DNA of 64,000 nt. It comes from Rubricoccus marinus. GTDB taxonomy: Bacteria; Bacteroidota; Rhodothermia; Rhodothermales; Rubricoccaceae. The notes beneath the pieces are model-generated. The model was given only the letters and a program-made list of their open reading frames with translations, had not been told where the DNA came from and made no database searches. Location: the NCBI RefSeq assembly GCF_002257665.1, contig NZ_MQWB01000001.1, positions 1,892,622 to 1,956,621 of the forward strand, given 5' to 3'. Position 1 is the first letter of the stretch, and each line of letters begins with the position of its first letter. This document shows positions 15,427 to 24,072 of this stretch, piece after piece. Position numbers and translations under genes: made by a program.

Positions 15427-17085
15427 ATGCAGGCTCCTGACTCCACCCGCCGCCGCCGTCTCGGCGTCCTGACCCGCGGCTCCCTCGCCGGCGGCATCGA
15501 AGCCAAGCTCGATGCCGAGCGGCCCATCGAAAGCGTCCGCGCGGGGACGTTCTGCGTCGTCGAAGGCGCTACGCTCGACTTTTTCGCGCTCATCACCGAC
15601 TTGGAGATCGACGCCGCTAACGAGGGCATTCTTCTCCACCCTCCGGGGCCGGATGATGATCTCTTGCGCCGCGTGCTCCAGTCCGCGTCCGCGACCTACG
15701 CCAAAGCGTCGCTCCGCCCGCAGCTCGTCCTCGACCGCCAGAGGCCCGACGCCGACCCGCAGACGGTTAAGACGATCCCGAGTCACTTCTCCAACGTCGG
15801 GGAGGCAACCGAGGAGGACGTGGCGCGCGTGTTCAAAAGTGAGGCGACCGATCCCAGCCGGTACTTCGAGGTCGGAGATCCCGTCGGCATGGAGGGCGTG
15901 CCCGTCTGCCTGGACCTCCAGCGGTTCGTGGAGCGCAGCAATGCCGTCTTCGGCAAGACGGGAACGGGCAAAAGCTTTCTCACGCGGCTGCTCCTGGCGG
16001 GCGCGATGAAAGCCGGCCGCGGCGTCGCGCTCGTGTTCGACATGCACGGCGAGTACGGCAGCGGCCGCCGCAACGAGGAAGGCGCCTTCGCGCCCGGTCT
16101 TGCGGACGTGTTCGGCTCCCAAGTGCAGGTGTTCACGCTGGACCCGGCCACGATGCGCCAGAGGAACCAGTCGTTCGACGCCGCCATTGAGTTGTACGCG
16201 GACCAGATCGAGCCGGCGGACATCCTCCCGCTTCAGAAAACGCTCGACCTCAACCGGACCGCCGCCGAAAGCGCCGAGTTGATGCGCAGGACGTACAAGA
16301 GCCGCTGGCTCGCCACGCTGATCGACGCCTCTGGCGAGCGGCTCAAGGAAATCGCGGACGAGATCGGCGCAAACGAGAACTCGCTTCTGGCGCTCCGACG
16401 CAAGCTCTCGCGCTTCACCCGCCACGAATTCTTCCACACCGACCGGATGGACGGGAAGGAGGACCGGATCGAGCAGATCTTCGAGGCACTGGACAAGGGA
16501 AAATCCGTCGTTCTGGACTTCGGCCGGTACCGCACGCGAGAGGTGTACTTGCTTGTAGCCAACGTTCTCGCGCGACGGCTGCGGCAGATCTACGAGGAGA
16601 AGGTCAACCGCTACGAAGCCAGCCAGAAAGCCGAGGATGAACCGCGCCAACTGCTGGTCGTCGTGGAGGAGGCGCACCACTTCCTTTCGCCAGAGGTCGC
16701 CGGTGAGACGCCGTTTGGCAAGATTGCCCGCGAGATGCGGAAGTTCTACGTCTCGCTCCTCATCGTGGACCAGCGCCCGAGCGGGATCGACGAGGAGGTG
16801 CTGAGCCAGATCGGGACCAAGTTCGTGGCGCAGCTCTCGGATGAGAAGGACATCGCCGCAGCGCTCGTGGGCACGCCGGGCGCCAGCGGCCTCCGCCAGA
16901 TCCTCGCCTCGCTGGACTCCAAGCAGCAGGTGCTCCTGCTCGGCCACGCCGTCCCCATGCCCATCACGCTCCGCACGCGGACGTGGGACATGGACCTGGC
17001 GAAAACGCTCCGCGAAGGGATGCCCGGCGGCGAGGTGGTGGGCTCGGCGCACGAGATGCAGGCCAGCCTGACGGAGTTGTTCTAG
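15427..17085 (+). CDS. HerA-like ATPase (DUF87 family)
   Basis: A 552-residue P-loop ATPase of the HerA/FtsK superfamily. An N-terminal beta-barrel-like HAS domain (residues about 10-160) precedes Walker A AVFGKTGTGKSFLTRLLL near residue 180. VFDMHGEYG is the typical HerA strand. Walker B is LLVVVEEAHHFLSPE near 415. The C-terminal segment FVAQLSDEKDIAAAL and a possible arginine finger in RTRTWDMDLA follow. Homologues act with NurA nucleases on DNA ends or as stand-alone ATPases. No nurA gene is adjacent, so the partner is unknown. Confidence 0.87.
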   Translation: MQAPDSTRRRRLGVLTRGSLAGGIEAKLDAERPIESVRAGTFCVVEGATLDFFALITDLEIDAANEGILLHPPGPDDDLLRRVLQSASATYAKASLRPQLVLDRQRPDADPQTVKTIPSHFSNVGEATEEDVARVFKSEATDPSRYFEVGDPVGMEGVPVCLDLQRFVERSNAVFGKTGTGKSFLTRLLLAGAMKAGRGVALVFDMHGEYGSGRRNEEGAFAPGLADVFGSQVQVFTLDPATMRQRNQSFDAAIELYADQIEPADILPLQKTLDLNRTAAESAELMRRTYKSRWLATLIDASGERLKEIADEIGANENSLLALRRKLSRFTRHEFFHTDRMDGKEDRIEQIFEALDKGKSVVLDFGRYRTREVYLLVANVLARRLRQIYEEKVNRYEASQKAEDEPRQLLVVVEEAHHFLSPEVAGETPFGKIAREMRKFYVSLLIVDQRPSGIDEEVLSQIGTKFVAQLSDEKDIAAALVGTPGASGLRQILASLDSKQQVLLLGHAVPMPITLRTRTWDMDLAKTLREGMPGGEVVGSAHEMQASLTELF

Positions 17086-17092
17086 CCCGACG

Positions 17093-17110
17093 CGCCAGAG
17101 GCCTCTGGCG
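17093..17110. repeat. Motif palindrome, type B, after the HerA-like gene
   Basis: Begins 7 bases after the TAG stop at 17083-17085. Confidence 0.95.
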
Positions 17111-17200
17111 GGATGTCGCGGCGTGAGAAGATCCTGTGGTTTGCCCTTGGCGCGAAGTGTGCCCGTCGCGTACTCTTGCCGTGCACATTCCGACGCTTCC

Positions 17201-17566
17201 ATGCGCGCACTCCCCGTCCTGCTTCTGGCCGTCTTCGCCTTCGGGTGCCACGAGTACTCCGTCGAGCCGGAGCCGCTTGCCCCACTTCCTTCTGAGAACC
17301 TGGACCTGATCACGCTGAAAGGCCCACGGATCGTCTCCCCGGGCGACCTGCCGACCTACCTCGCGCAGTCCCATCCGGAAGCCGTCCGCTACCGGTTCCA
17401 GATCAACAACCCCTCGCAGCCCGTCATGGGCTCGATCGACACCAACGACGACCGCCACCTCAACGCGGAAGTCCTCGCGCAGGGCTCCGTCGAGTTGGTC
17501 GCGACGGCCTACAACGCCGCTGGCGAGCGCATCGCGCAGGGACGGCACTTGGTCGAGTCGCGCTAG
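17201..17566 (+). CDS. Small lipoprotein of unknown function
   Basis: From the ATG at 17201 the product is 121 residues. MRALPVLLLAVFAFGCHEYS is a lipoprotein signal with a lipobox ending in cysteine. The mature part (SHPEAVRYRFQINNPSQPVMGSI and SVELVATAYNAAGERIAQG) looks like a single beta-sandwich. No family is recognised. Confidence 0.75.
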   Translation: MRALPVLLLAVFAFGCHEYSVEPEPLAPLPSENLDLITLKGPRIVSPGDLPTYLAQSHPEAVRYRFQINNPSQPVMGSIDTNDDRHLNAEVLAQGSVELVATAYNAAGERIAQGRHLVESR

Positions 17567-17574
17567 AGCGCCGG

Positions 17575-17592
17575 GCCTCTGGCGCCAGAGGC
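17575..17592. repeat. Motif palindrome, type A, between convergent genes
   Basis: Lies 9 bases after the lipoprotein stop codon, between that gene and the convergent uvsE gene. Confidence 0.95.
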
Positions 17593-17672
17593 CTGGATTC
17601 TGTGCTGAGGGCGCTGGCGGTATGGCCGCGCCCTCCAACGTCCTCATGTGGTCGCCTAGAGGGACGGCGGCC

Positions 17673-18614
17673 TCAGGCGTCGTCCGTGGCCTCCATCGGG
17701 ATCGGGCGGTCGGGCCGCTCGCCCGTGCCGAGGTAGCGCTTGACTTCGAGGACGGCTTTTTCCTTCTGCTTGGCCTCCAGCATCACGTCGTACGGCGCCT
17801 CTGGCGCGCCGACCCGGTCCATGAGCCGCGTTAGGCGATCGACGTCGTCCATGTCGAGGTAGTCCGCGTGCGAGACGCGCGCGCCGGGTTTTTGCGACGA
17901 GAGGTGGAGCTTGGGCGGGCGCTTGCCCCACGTAGCAACGGCGCGGTCCAGCCACTCGATCAGCTCGTCCTCCGGCATGCTCTCGCCGGGAAACACGAGG
18001 TGGTGGAACAGGTCCACGACCACCCGCAACCCGGTCCGCTCGGCGAGTTGGACGACCTCGGGAAGGCTCCACGTCGTGTCGTCGTTTTCGAGGATCAGCA
18101 TCGCGCGGGCGTCCTCGCTGAGCCTCTCCAGGTTGGCCTCGAAGCGCTCCAGCGCCGCCGGCCTGTCGCCGTAGGCGCCGCCGACGTGCAAGGTCATGGT
18201 GCCCTTGGGGTCCATCTGCTTCAGCACGCGCGCCTGGTGGTCCAGCTCTTCTACGCTGGAAGCGACGACCTCGGGCCGGGGCGAGTTGAGGACCGTGTAC
18301 TGCCCGGGGTGGCTCGTGATGCGCATCTTGTGCGTCTTGGCGAGTCGCCGGATGCTTTTGAACTTCCACGCGAAGGCCTCTTCCCAATCGAACGGGAAAA
18401 CGGGCAGCGGCCCAAACGGGATGAGATCGGACGAGATGCGGAAAAAGTGCAGGCCGCGCTCCGCGTTCCACTCAAGCGCACGCTCGATGTCTTCCAGGTT
18501 CTGCGTGATAACCGGGATGAGCGTCTCGGTGCGGACGTTGGCGAGGCGGACGGTACGGGACTTGGTGCCGAGCGTGACGTTCTGGCACGCGTAGCCGAGG
18601 TGGCGGAGGCGCAT
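17673..18614 (-). CDS. uvsE: UV damage endonuclease UvsE/UVDE
   Basis: A 313-residue enzyme that nicks DNA 5' to UV photoproducts and starts an excision pathway independent of UvrABC. It starts MRLRHLGYACQNVTLG, the family hallmark (LGY-x-CQN). Further signatures of the TIM-barrel metal site are FRISSDLIPFG, ITSHPGQYTVLNSP, LHVGGAYGD, LILENDDTTW, VVDLFHHLVFPGE and KLHLSSQ. VMLEAKQKEKAVL provides the C-terminal glutamate and lysine. Length matches the family. Confidence 0.95.
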   Translation of the reverse strand: MRLRHLGYACQNVTLGTKSRTVRLANVRTETLIPVITQNLEDIERALEWNAERGLHFFRISSDLIPFGPLPVFPFDWEEAFAWKFKSIRRLAKTHKMRITSHPGQYTVLNSPRPEVVASSVEELDHQARVLKQMDPKGTMTLHVGGAYGDRPAALERFEANLERLSEDARAMLILENDDTTWSLPEVVQLAERTGLRVVVDLFHHLVFPGESMPEDELIEWLDRAVATWGKRPPKLHLSSQKPGARVSHADYLDMDDVDRLTRLMDRVGAPEAPYDVMLEAKQKEKAVLEVKRYLGTGERPDRPIPMEATDDA

Positions 18615-18652
18615 CGAAGGGCGTTGAGAGATGGGACGTGGATACGGCCTCT

Positions 18653-18698
18653 CCGCGCCGCGGGTCCGCGCCGCGGGTCCGCGCCGCGGGTCCGCGCC
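18653..18698. repeat. 13-base tandem repeat, about 3.5 copies
   Basis: The unit CCGCGCCGCGGGT occurs at 18653, 18666 and 18679, with a partial fourth copy (18692-18698) running into the type B palindrome at 18695. It lies in the gap between uvsE and the M28 peptidase gene. Confidence 0.95.
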
Positions 18699-18712
18699 AG
18701 AGGCCTCTGGCG
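18695..18712. repeat. Motif palindrome, type B, after the M28 peptidase gene
   Basis: Starts at the end of the 13-base tandem repeat and lies 19 bases beyond the stop codon of the minus-strand peptidase gene. Confidence 0.95.
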
Positions 18713-18730
18713 CATCTACTCCGCCAGGGG

Positions 18731-20137
18731 CTACTCCCCCTGCGGCAGCCGCTGCGGCATCTCGGCGGCGACGTAGGCGAGGATCGCCATCGCGGCGACG
18801 TTCCGCTGTACGTGGCCCGCGTCGAGCTTGTCGACGGTGTCGGCCGCGGTGTGGTGGTACCAGAAATAGCGCTCGTTGGCCGTGCGGTGGCCGACGCCCG
18901 GCACGCCCTGCCGCATCAGCGGACCGATGTCGGCCCCTCCCCCGCCGCTCACGATGCCGATGGGCTGGCTGGCCTCTTGCGCCAGGACGGGCGCGAGCAG
19001 CGCCTCGATGGGTTTGAGCGTTTCGAACACCCCGGACGAGCCCGTCACGCCAAAGCCGATGGGCTCGAAGACGCCACCGTCGCTCTCGATCGCGAGTTGG
19101 GTGTTGGCGGCGCCAGAGGCCCCGACGGAGTCGGCGTAGGTCGTCGCGCCACGTAGACCGTTTTCCTCGTTCGTCCAGAGAACGACGCGGATGGTGCGGC
19201 GCGGGCGGAGGCCGAGATCGTGCAAGAGACGAACGGCTTCCCAGGCCACGACGCAACCGCCACCGTCGTCGTGCATGCCCTGCCCGACGTCCCAGGAATC
19301 GATGTGTCCCCCGATGACGACGACTTCCTGGGGCGACTCGCGGCCGCGGATCTCGCCGATCACGTTGCGCGAGAGGCGGTCGGGTGCGGTGGTCGCGCCC
19401 ATCGTGACGCGGAGGCGCGGCGCCTCGCCGCGGTCGGCCATGCGCTGGAGCATCGCCGCGGCCTCGACGGTGATGGCGGCGTGCGGGATGCGCGGCACGC
19501 CGTCTTCGTAGCTCATCGTGCCCGTATGCGGCGTGGAGAGCGAAACGGGACCGACAGAGCGGACCAGGCTCGCGACAGCGCCGACCTTCGCCGCGGCGAT
19601 GGCGCCCTGCGTGCGATACGCGACCGTCCGGCCGTAGCTGGTAAACGGCACGTTGTAGACCACGATCTTGCCCTCGGCTTCGCTCGCCCGCGCCGTGAGT
19701 TCGTCGAACGAGCCCACGACCAGCACCTCGGCCTCAACGCCCGCAGCGGTTGTGCCGACGCTCCCGCCAAGCCCAAGCATCGCCAGAGGCTCAACGCGGG
19801 GGTGCGTCATCAGGACGGACTCCTGGCCGCGGATCCACGCGGGCACCATGACGGGCTGGCCGCGCACGGATTCCAGCCCGTCAGCTCGCATCTCGTCCAA
19901 GATCCAGTCGATCGCGTCTTCGAGCGACTGGCTTCCAGAGAAGCGGTGGCCGAACGTGTCGCCCATGTACGCCGCGCGGTCGTACGCGGCCGAGTCCGCT
20001 AGTGCGGCTTCGATGATGCGCGATGCGGCCTCGCGGTACGGGTCGACGTCGAGAGGCGTCTGGGCACTCGCACCAGAGGCCAGGCCAAGCAGGAGGCCGC
20101 TGGCGAGCACGAGGGCGACACAGAAAAGGCGGGGCAT
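18731..20137 (-). CDS. Secreted M28 family zinc peptidase (carboxypeptidase Q-like)
   Basis: From the ATG at 20137 the protein has 468 residues with a signal peptide, MPRLFCVALVLASGLLLGLASGASAQ. A protease-associated-type insert lies around residues 125-260. The di-zinc site of M28 is seen in VVIGGHIDSWDVGQGMHDDG (histidine, then aspartate), TNEENGLRG (catalytic and ligand glutamates), AIESDGGVF (aspartate) and RYFWYHHTAADTVDKL (histidine). It probably cleaves small peptides outside the cytoplasm. The frame continues upstream without a plausible signal peptide, so the internal start is preferred. Confidence 0.9.
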   Translation of the reverse strand: MPRLFCVALVLASGLLLGLASGASAQTPLDVDPYREAASRIIEAALADSAAYDRAAYMGDTFGHRFSGSQSLEDAIDWILDEMRADGLESVRGQPVMVPAWIRGQESVLMTHPRVEPLAMLGLGGSVGTTAAGVEAEVLVVGSFDELTARASEAEGKIVVYNVPFTSYGRTVAYRTQGAIAAAKVGAVASLVRSVGPVSLSTPHTGTMSYEDGVPRIPHAAITVEAAAMLQRMADRGEAPRLRVTMGATTAPDRLSRNVIGEIRGRESPQEVVVIGGHIDSWDVGQGMHDDGGGCVVAWEAVRLLHDLGLRPRRTIRVVLWTNEENGLRGATTYADSVGASGAANTQLAIESDGGVFEPIGFGVTGSSGVFETLKPIEALLAPVLAQEASQPIGIVSGGGGADIGPLMRQGVPGVGHRTANERYFWYHHTAADTVDKLDAGHVQRNVAAMAILAYVAAEMPQRLPQGE

Positions 20138-20185
20138 AGATACGGAGGGATGATCCCCGAACCTACGCCCCGCCTTGGGTCTTGC

Positions 20186-20203
20186 CGCCAGAGGCCTCTG
20201 GCG
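20186..20203. repeat. Motif palindrome, type B, next to a TAA stop
   Basis: Lies one base from the stop codon of the minus-strand gene that ends at 20205, and upstream of the M28 peptidase gene. Confidence 0.95.
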
Positions 20204-20204
20204 T

Positions 20205-20996
20205 TTAGCCGTTGCGCGCCGCGTTGCGGTTGGCGCGCTTCTGGTTGATCTCGTCGGCCTGGTCGGTTTCCGGGAGGTCGTCTGCGGTGGTCTCGCCGTA
20301 CCAGACGGCGAGAGCGAGCGCGAGAGCGGGCGCCTCGTGCTCTCCGAGGTCCGGCGCGTCCTCATTGGTCTCAGCGGCGATGCGACCCGTACGGACATCC
20401 ATCGCGACCGCGGCGGCGCTGGCCTCGCGGGCGTCCAACGGGCGCTTCACGGTCTCGGTAGAGAGCGCAGCCGACGAGCCGCTCTGCTCTACCTCGACGG
20501 CGGACGGGCCGCTGGCGTCCGAGGCGTCGAGGTCTCCGGACTCGTCGCGCTCGCCGTCGGGGGCGGCGTTGTCCAGATCGGCGCCCTGGTACAGCGCGCG
20601 GAGCGCGCCAGAGGCGGCGTCCGTGGGGGTGGGCAGCGTGACGGCGCCGGCGCGGTACAGCATCTCGAACGTGTCGACGAGCACCTGCGTGGTCGTGTCG
20701 TGCGCGTCGCGGTCGGCGCTGGAGTCCGCGCGGAGCGTGACGGCGGCGGCGCTTGGGCCGTGCGCGTGGAGGGCGTCGGCCGCCTTCTGCCCGCCCGTGG
20801 TTACGACGACCGTGTTGCCGACGTACTGCCGCTCGGACGCGAGCAGCGACTCGATCTCGTCAAACGGGGAGTCCCCAAGCGAGCGGACGGTGCGGACGGT
20901 GTAGGTCGCGCCAGAGGCGGACATGCCGGTCTCGACAAGGGCGAGGGCGTGAGGCGTGGCGCCGGTGGCGTGGACGGCGGCGATAAACTGGGCCAT
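20205..20996 (-). CDS. Protein of unknown function, acidic
   Basis: Start at the ATG giving MAQFIAAVHATGATPHALAL; 263 residues. It has no cysteine, signal peptide or membrane segment. The N-terminal half has alternating strands and helices (ALALVETGMSASG, NTVVVTTGGQKAADAL, TQVLVDTFEMLYR), which could be a Rossmann-like or RNase H-like fold. The middle is acidic and low in complexity (DGERDESGDLDASDASG). The C-terminus has APALALALAVWYGE and a basic tail. No family is recognised. Confidence 0.7.
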   Translation of the reverse strand: MAQFIAAVHATGATPHALALVETGMSASGATYTVRTVRSLGDSPFDEIESLLASERQYVGNTVVVTTGGQKAADALHAHGPSAAAVTLRADSSADRDAHDTTTQVLVDTFEMLYRAGAVTLPTPTDAASGALRALYQGADLDNAAPDGERDESGDLDASDASGPSAVEVEQSGSSAALSTETVKRPLDAREASAAAVAMDVRTGRIAAETNEDAPDLGEHEAPALALALAVWYGETTADDLPETDQADEINQKRANRNAARNG

Positions 20997-21121
20997 GAGA
21001 TAGGGTTGGGTAGATGGGAGCGTGGTCAACGCACGGCGGGCGGCCCGTGGTCCGGCCGGCCGCGCAGATTTGTAGGCCTCAGCGCCTGCTCGCCTCATGT
21101 GGGATGACGCAAGAGGCCGGA

Positions 21122-21574
21122 TCAGTTGAGCCGGGCTCCCACCGCCACGTGGGCCTCTGGCGGCGGGAGCGTGCCCGAGACGAGGTAGCCGGCGATGGTG
21201 CCGCCTTCCACGAACACGACGATCGCCTCCCGTTCGGGATCGTAGGTCTCGATCAGTTCGGCCTCCCACCCGTCAAAGTCCACGCGCGAGGCGCCGGGGA
21301 TGACGTGGGCCTGGGTGGCGAACCACAAGCGCTCGGGCTCAAACGGCCGCGGGCGCCAGAAGCGTGGCTTGTCGTCGCGCCAGAGGACGACGGCGCCGGC
21401 GCCGTGCTCGCGGAAGCCGCCGTACGCCGCCGCTGCGAGTTGGTCCCAGTGGTCGGCGAGAAACGTTTGGTGCGCGGGCTCGCGCTTGGCCGCGGCGCGG
21501 CGGGGCTCAGGAGCGCTCGTGACGCGAACGAGGCCTCTGGCGGTGGCGAGCGTGGTGGATCGGGGGCTAGGCAT
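21122..21574 (-). CDS. Protein of unknown function
   Basis: A 150-residue predicted cytoplasmic protein with no recognised family. Visible features are a basic N-terminus, a helical segment HQTFLADHWDQLAAAAYGGF, and a strand-rich C-terminal half with VVLWRDDKPRFWRPRPFEPE and EAIVVFVEGGTIAGYLV. Motif copies encode Ala-Arg-Gly near the N-terminus and Pro-Pro-Glu-Ala near the end, in regions that look unstructured. Confidence 0.65.
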   Translation of the reverse strand: MPSPRSTTLATARGLVRVTSAPEPRRAAAKREPAHQTFLADHWDQLAAAAYGGFREHGAGAVVLWRDDKPRFWRPRPFEPERLWFATQAHVIPGASRVDFDGWEAELIETYDPEREAIVVFVEGGTIAGYLVSGTLPPPEAHVAVGARLN

Positions 21575-21657
21575 CGGCCCGGCACGCGAGGACGCGCGTG
21601 CGCGTTCCTGAGCCGTCCACTCCCCCTATCTTCGGGCCCCTCCATTCTGCCAATCTT

Positions 21658-21996
21658 ATGCCTCGCTACGCATCCATCGACGACGTCATCGCCTCTTACC
21701 CGGAGCGCTTCCAGCCTGAAAAGGCACAGGGCGTCAACGACACCGTCTACATGAACCTCACCGGCGACAGCGCGCGCGACGTCGTGCTCCACGTCAACGA
21801 CGGGACGCTCGACATCAAGCAGGGCGAAACGCCCGAGGACGCGACGCTCACGCTGACCGCCGACGCCGACGACTGGCTCAAGATCGAGAACGGCGAGCTC
21901 AACCCCATGATGGCCATGATGTCCGGCAAGGCGAAGATGCGCGGCTCGATGCCCTTCGCGATGAAGTTCATGGGCATGTTCGGCTTCTCGGGCTAA
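21658..21996 (+). CDS. SCP2 sterol-binding domain protein
   Basis: A 112-residue single-domain protein from the ATG at 21658. The SCP2 pattern is visible: helix, then strands TVYMNLTGDSARDVVLHVNDGTLDI, a stretch with ATLTLTADADDWLKIENGELNP, and MMAMMSGKAKMRGSMPFAMKF at the end, where the G-K-x-K-x-x-G segment is typical. The fold binds lipids or acyl-CoA in a hydrophobic tunnel. It is followed by moeA on the same strand, but a functional link is not evident. Confidence 0.88.
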   Translation: MPRYASIDDVIASYPERFQPEKAQGVNDTVYMNLTGDSARDVVLHVNDGTLDIKQGETPEDATLTLTADADDWLKIENGELNPMMAMMSGKAKMRGSMPFAMKFMGMFGFSG

Positions 21997-22042
21997 CCGA
22001 CGGTCTGGGACTGGCCTTGCGAGGCCGGGCGCCAGAGGCCCC

Positions 22043-23263
22043 ATGCGACTCGACCTCTCGGTCCCCGACGCGCTCGGCGCCGTTCTCGCGACGGCGCGCC
22101 AGACCGAGCCCGAGACCGTGCCTCTGGCGGACGCGCTCGGCCGCACGTTGGCCGAGCGCGTGCTCGCGCCAGAGGCGATCCCGCCGTTCGATACCTCCGC
22201 GATGGACGGCTACGCCGTTCGCGCCGAGGACTGCGCGCATGCGCCTCTGGCGCTCCCGGTCGCGGGGTCCAGCATGGCAGGCGCGGCGCCCTCTGGGCCG
22301 CTGGCGCCCGGAACAGCGATGCCGATCGCGACCGGCGCCCCCCTCCCCTCCGGTGCCGACGCCATCGTGCCCGTCGAGTGGACCGAGCGCGCCGATGCCT
22401 CCCAGGACGAGCGCGTCCAGATCAGCCGCGCGCCAGAGGCCGGGCGCTACATCCGCCGCGCCGGCTCGGCCCTCGCCGTCGGAGACGCCCCGCTGGCCTC
22501 TGGCGTCGCCGTTACGCCCGCCGCTATCGGCATGTTGGCCGCGATGGGCCTGGGATCTGTACGCGTCCGCCAGAGGCCCCGCGTCCGACTCGTTGTGACC
22601 GGCGACGAAGTGGCCGGTCCGGGCGCGCCTCTGGCGCCGGGACAGATCCGAGACATCAACGGACCCGCGCTGGCCGCCCAGATAGACGCCGCAGGCGCCG
22701 AGGTTTGCGAGATCGTTCAGGCGGACGACGCCAGCGGCTCCGTGGCACAGGCCGCGCGCGGCGACGCGGATCTGCTCCTCCTGACCGGCGGAGTCTCCGT
22801 AGGGCCGCGCGACCGCGTCCTGGCCGACCTCTCCGCTTCCGGCGTCGTCTGGCACTTCTGGCGCGTGCGCCAGAGGCCAGGCAAGCCATTGCTGTTCGGC
22901 ACGTGGGATGGCGTGCCCGTTCTCGCGCTACCCGGCAACCCTGTTTCGGCTTCGGTCGGCTTCGAGGTGTACGGCCGCCCTTTGATCGCCGCCATGCTGG
23001 GCCGGGCCTCTGGCGCGGAGCCCATCAACGCCCGCCTCGGCGAAGACCTCGCCACCGCCAGAGGCCTCCACACGTTTGCGCGCGTCTTTGCCCGACGGGA
23101 CAGCTGCGGACAGCTCGTGCTCACTTCGGCCGGGCCGCAGGGCTCGCACGTGTACCGCACGCTTCTCGGCGACGGCCTCGCGCACCTCCCGGCCGACTGG
23201 GACCTCGCGCCAGAGGGCTCCGTTGTCCCCTACTCACCGTTTGCCTGGACCCCCACGTGTTGA
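22043..23263 (+). CDS. moeA: Molybdopterin molybdenumtransferase MoeA
   Basis: A 406-residue enzyme that inserts molybdate into adenylylated molybdopterin. Signatures are PPFDTSAMDGYAVRAED, TGAPLPSGADAIVPVEW, VTGDEVAGPG, LLTGGVSVGPRD (canonical G-G-V-S-V-G) and VLALPGNPVSASVGFE. Eleven motif copies lie inside this 1.2-kb gene, the highest density in the window, encoding Pro-Leu-Ala, Pro-Glu-Ala, Ala-Ser-Gly, Arg-Gln-Arg and Ala-Arg-Gly. The TGA stop overlaps the GTG start of the next gene, so the two are translationally coupled. Confidence 0.95.
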   Translation: MRLDLSVPDALGAVLATARQTEPETVPLADALGRTLAERVLAPEAIPPFDTSAMDGYAVRAEDCAHAPLALPVAGSSMAGAAPSGPLAPGTAMPIATGAPLPSGADAIVPVEWTERADASQDERVQISRAPEAGRYIRRAGSALAVGDAPLASGVAVTPAAIGMLAAMGLGSVRVRQRPRVRLVVTGDEVAGPGAPLAPGQIRDINGPALAAQIDAAGAEVCEIVQADDASGSVAQAARGDADLLLLTGGVSVGPRDRVLADLSASGVVWHFWRVRQRPGKPLLFGTWDGVPVLALPGNPVSASVGFEVYGRPLIAAMLGRASGAEPINARLGEDLATARGLHTFARVFARRDSCGQLVLTSAGPQGSHVYRTLLGDGLAHLPADWDLAPEGSVVPYSPFAWTPTC

Positions 23264-23541
23264 TCCGAACCGTCCGCATGACCTTCGCGCCCGCTCACCA
23301 AGAGCGCTTCCTGACGCTTTTCGGCGGCGTGCGCGAGAAGATCCAGGCCCAGGACGGGTGCGAGCACCTCGCCCTCTGGCGCGACGCCCGCTACCCCAAC
23401 GTGTTCACGACCTACAGCCTCTGGCGCGACGAGGACGCGCTCAACGCGTACCGGCACTCGGACCTGTTCAAGGCGACCTGGGCGGAGACGAAGCCGCTGT
23501 TTGCGGCCCCGCCAGAGGCCCGGAGCCAGCACGAGGTCTAG
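23257..23541 (+). CDS. Antibiotic biosynthesis monooxygenase (ABM) domain protein
   Basis: A 94-residue single ABM-type ferredoxin-like domain. The GTG at 23257 overlaps the moeA stop and gives a first strand (LIRTVRMTF) with a normal family start. The pattern APAHQERFLTLFGGVREKIQAQDGCEHLALWRDARYPNVFTTYSLW is typical, with a conserved tryptophan strand. Family members include monooxygenases and heme-degrading proteins, so the reaction is open. Its end overlaps by 4 bases the convergent bcp gene. Confidence 0.82.
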   Translation: MLIRTVRMTFAPAHQERFLTLFGGVREKIQAQDGCEHLALWRDARYPNVFTTYSLWRDEDALNAYRHSDLFKATWAETKPLFAAPPEARSQHEV

Positions 23542-24026
23542 ACGCCCAGCTTCTCCAGACGCGCCAGGATCTCCTCGGAGTGGGCGTCGGTCTTCGGGCG
23601 CTTGAACACGTGCAGGATGGAACCGTCGGGCGCGATCAAGAACGTGGTCCGCTTCACGCCGACGACCTTTTTGCCGTAGAAGCTCTTCTCGCCGTAGACG
23701 CCGTACGCGTCCATGATCTCGCGGTCCGTGTCCGCGACGAGCGGGAAGCCGAGGTCGTACTTCTCAGCGAAGCGCTCGTGACTCGCCTCGTCGTCTCCGG
23801 ACACGCCCACCACGGCAACGCCAGAGGCCTGGAGTTGCGTGTCGTTGTCGCGGAGGTTGCAGGCCTGCTTGGTGCAGCCGGGGGTGTCGTCCTTCGGGTA
23901 GAAGTAGAGCGCGAGGGCACGGAGGCCATCTTGCTGCAGCGCACGGTCGAGCGAGAACGTGTCGCCGGTTTGCGTGGGGCCTTCGAACTGGGGCGCGCGG
24001 TCGCCCGCGGCGGGCATATCGGACAT
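23538..24026 (-). CDS. bcp: Thioredoxin-dependent thiol peroxidase (BCP-type peroxiredoxin)
   Basis: A 162-residue peroxiredoxin that reduces peroxides with thioredoxin. YFYPKDDTPGCTKQACNLRD contains the peroxidatic cysteine (TPGC) and, five residues later, the resolving cysteine, as in the E. coli BCP subclass. VVGVSGDDEASHERFAEKYDLGFPLVADTDREI and RTTFLIAPDGSI complete the thioredoxin fold. It lies downstream of surE on the same strand. Confidence 0.95.
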   Translation of the reverse strand: MSDMPAAGDRAPQFEGPTQTGDTFSLDRALQQDGLRALALYFYPKDDTPGCTKQACNLRDNDTQLQASGVAVVGVSGDDEASHERFAEKYDLGFPLVADTDREIMDAYGVYGEKSFYGKKVVGVKRTTFLIAPDGSILHVFKRPKTDAHSEEILARLEKLGV

Positions 24027-24037
24027 GAGAATCGGGG

Positions 24038-24055
24038 CGCCAGAGGCCTCTGGCG
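24038..24055. repeat. Motif palindrome, type B, between surE and bcp
   Basis: Located in the 46-base gap between the surE stop codon and the bcp start codon, inside a likely operon. Confidence 0.95.
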
Positions 24056-24072
24056 TTAGGGAGATGAGAGCG

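Noticed and set aside
14626-17313. An 895-codon minus-strand frame spanning the HerA-like gene and the MmcQ-like gene
   Set aside because: Only its last 121 codons match a protein family; the rest is the shadow of the HerA-like ATPase.
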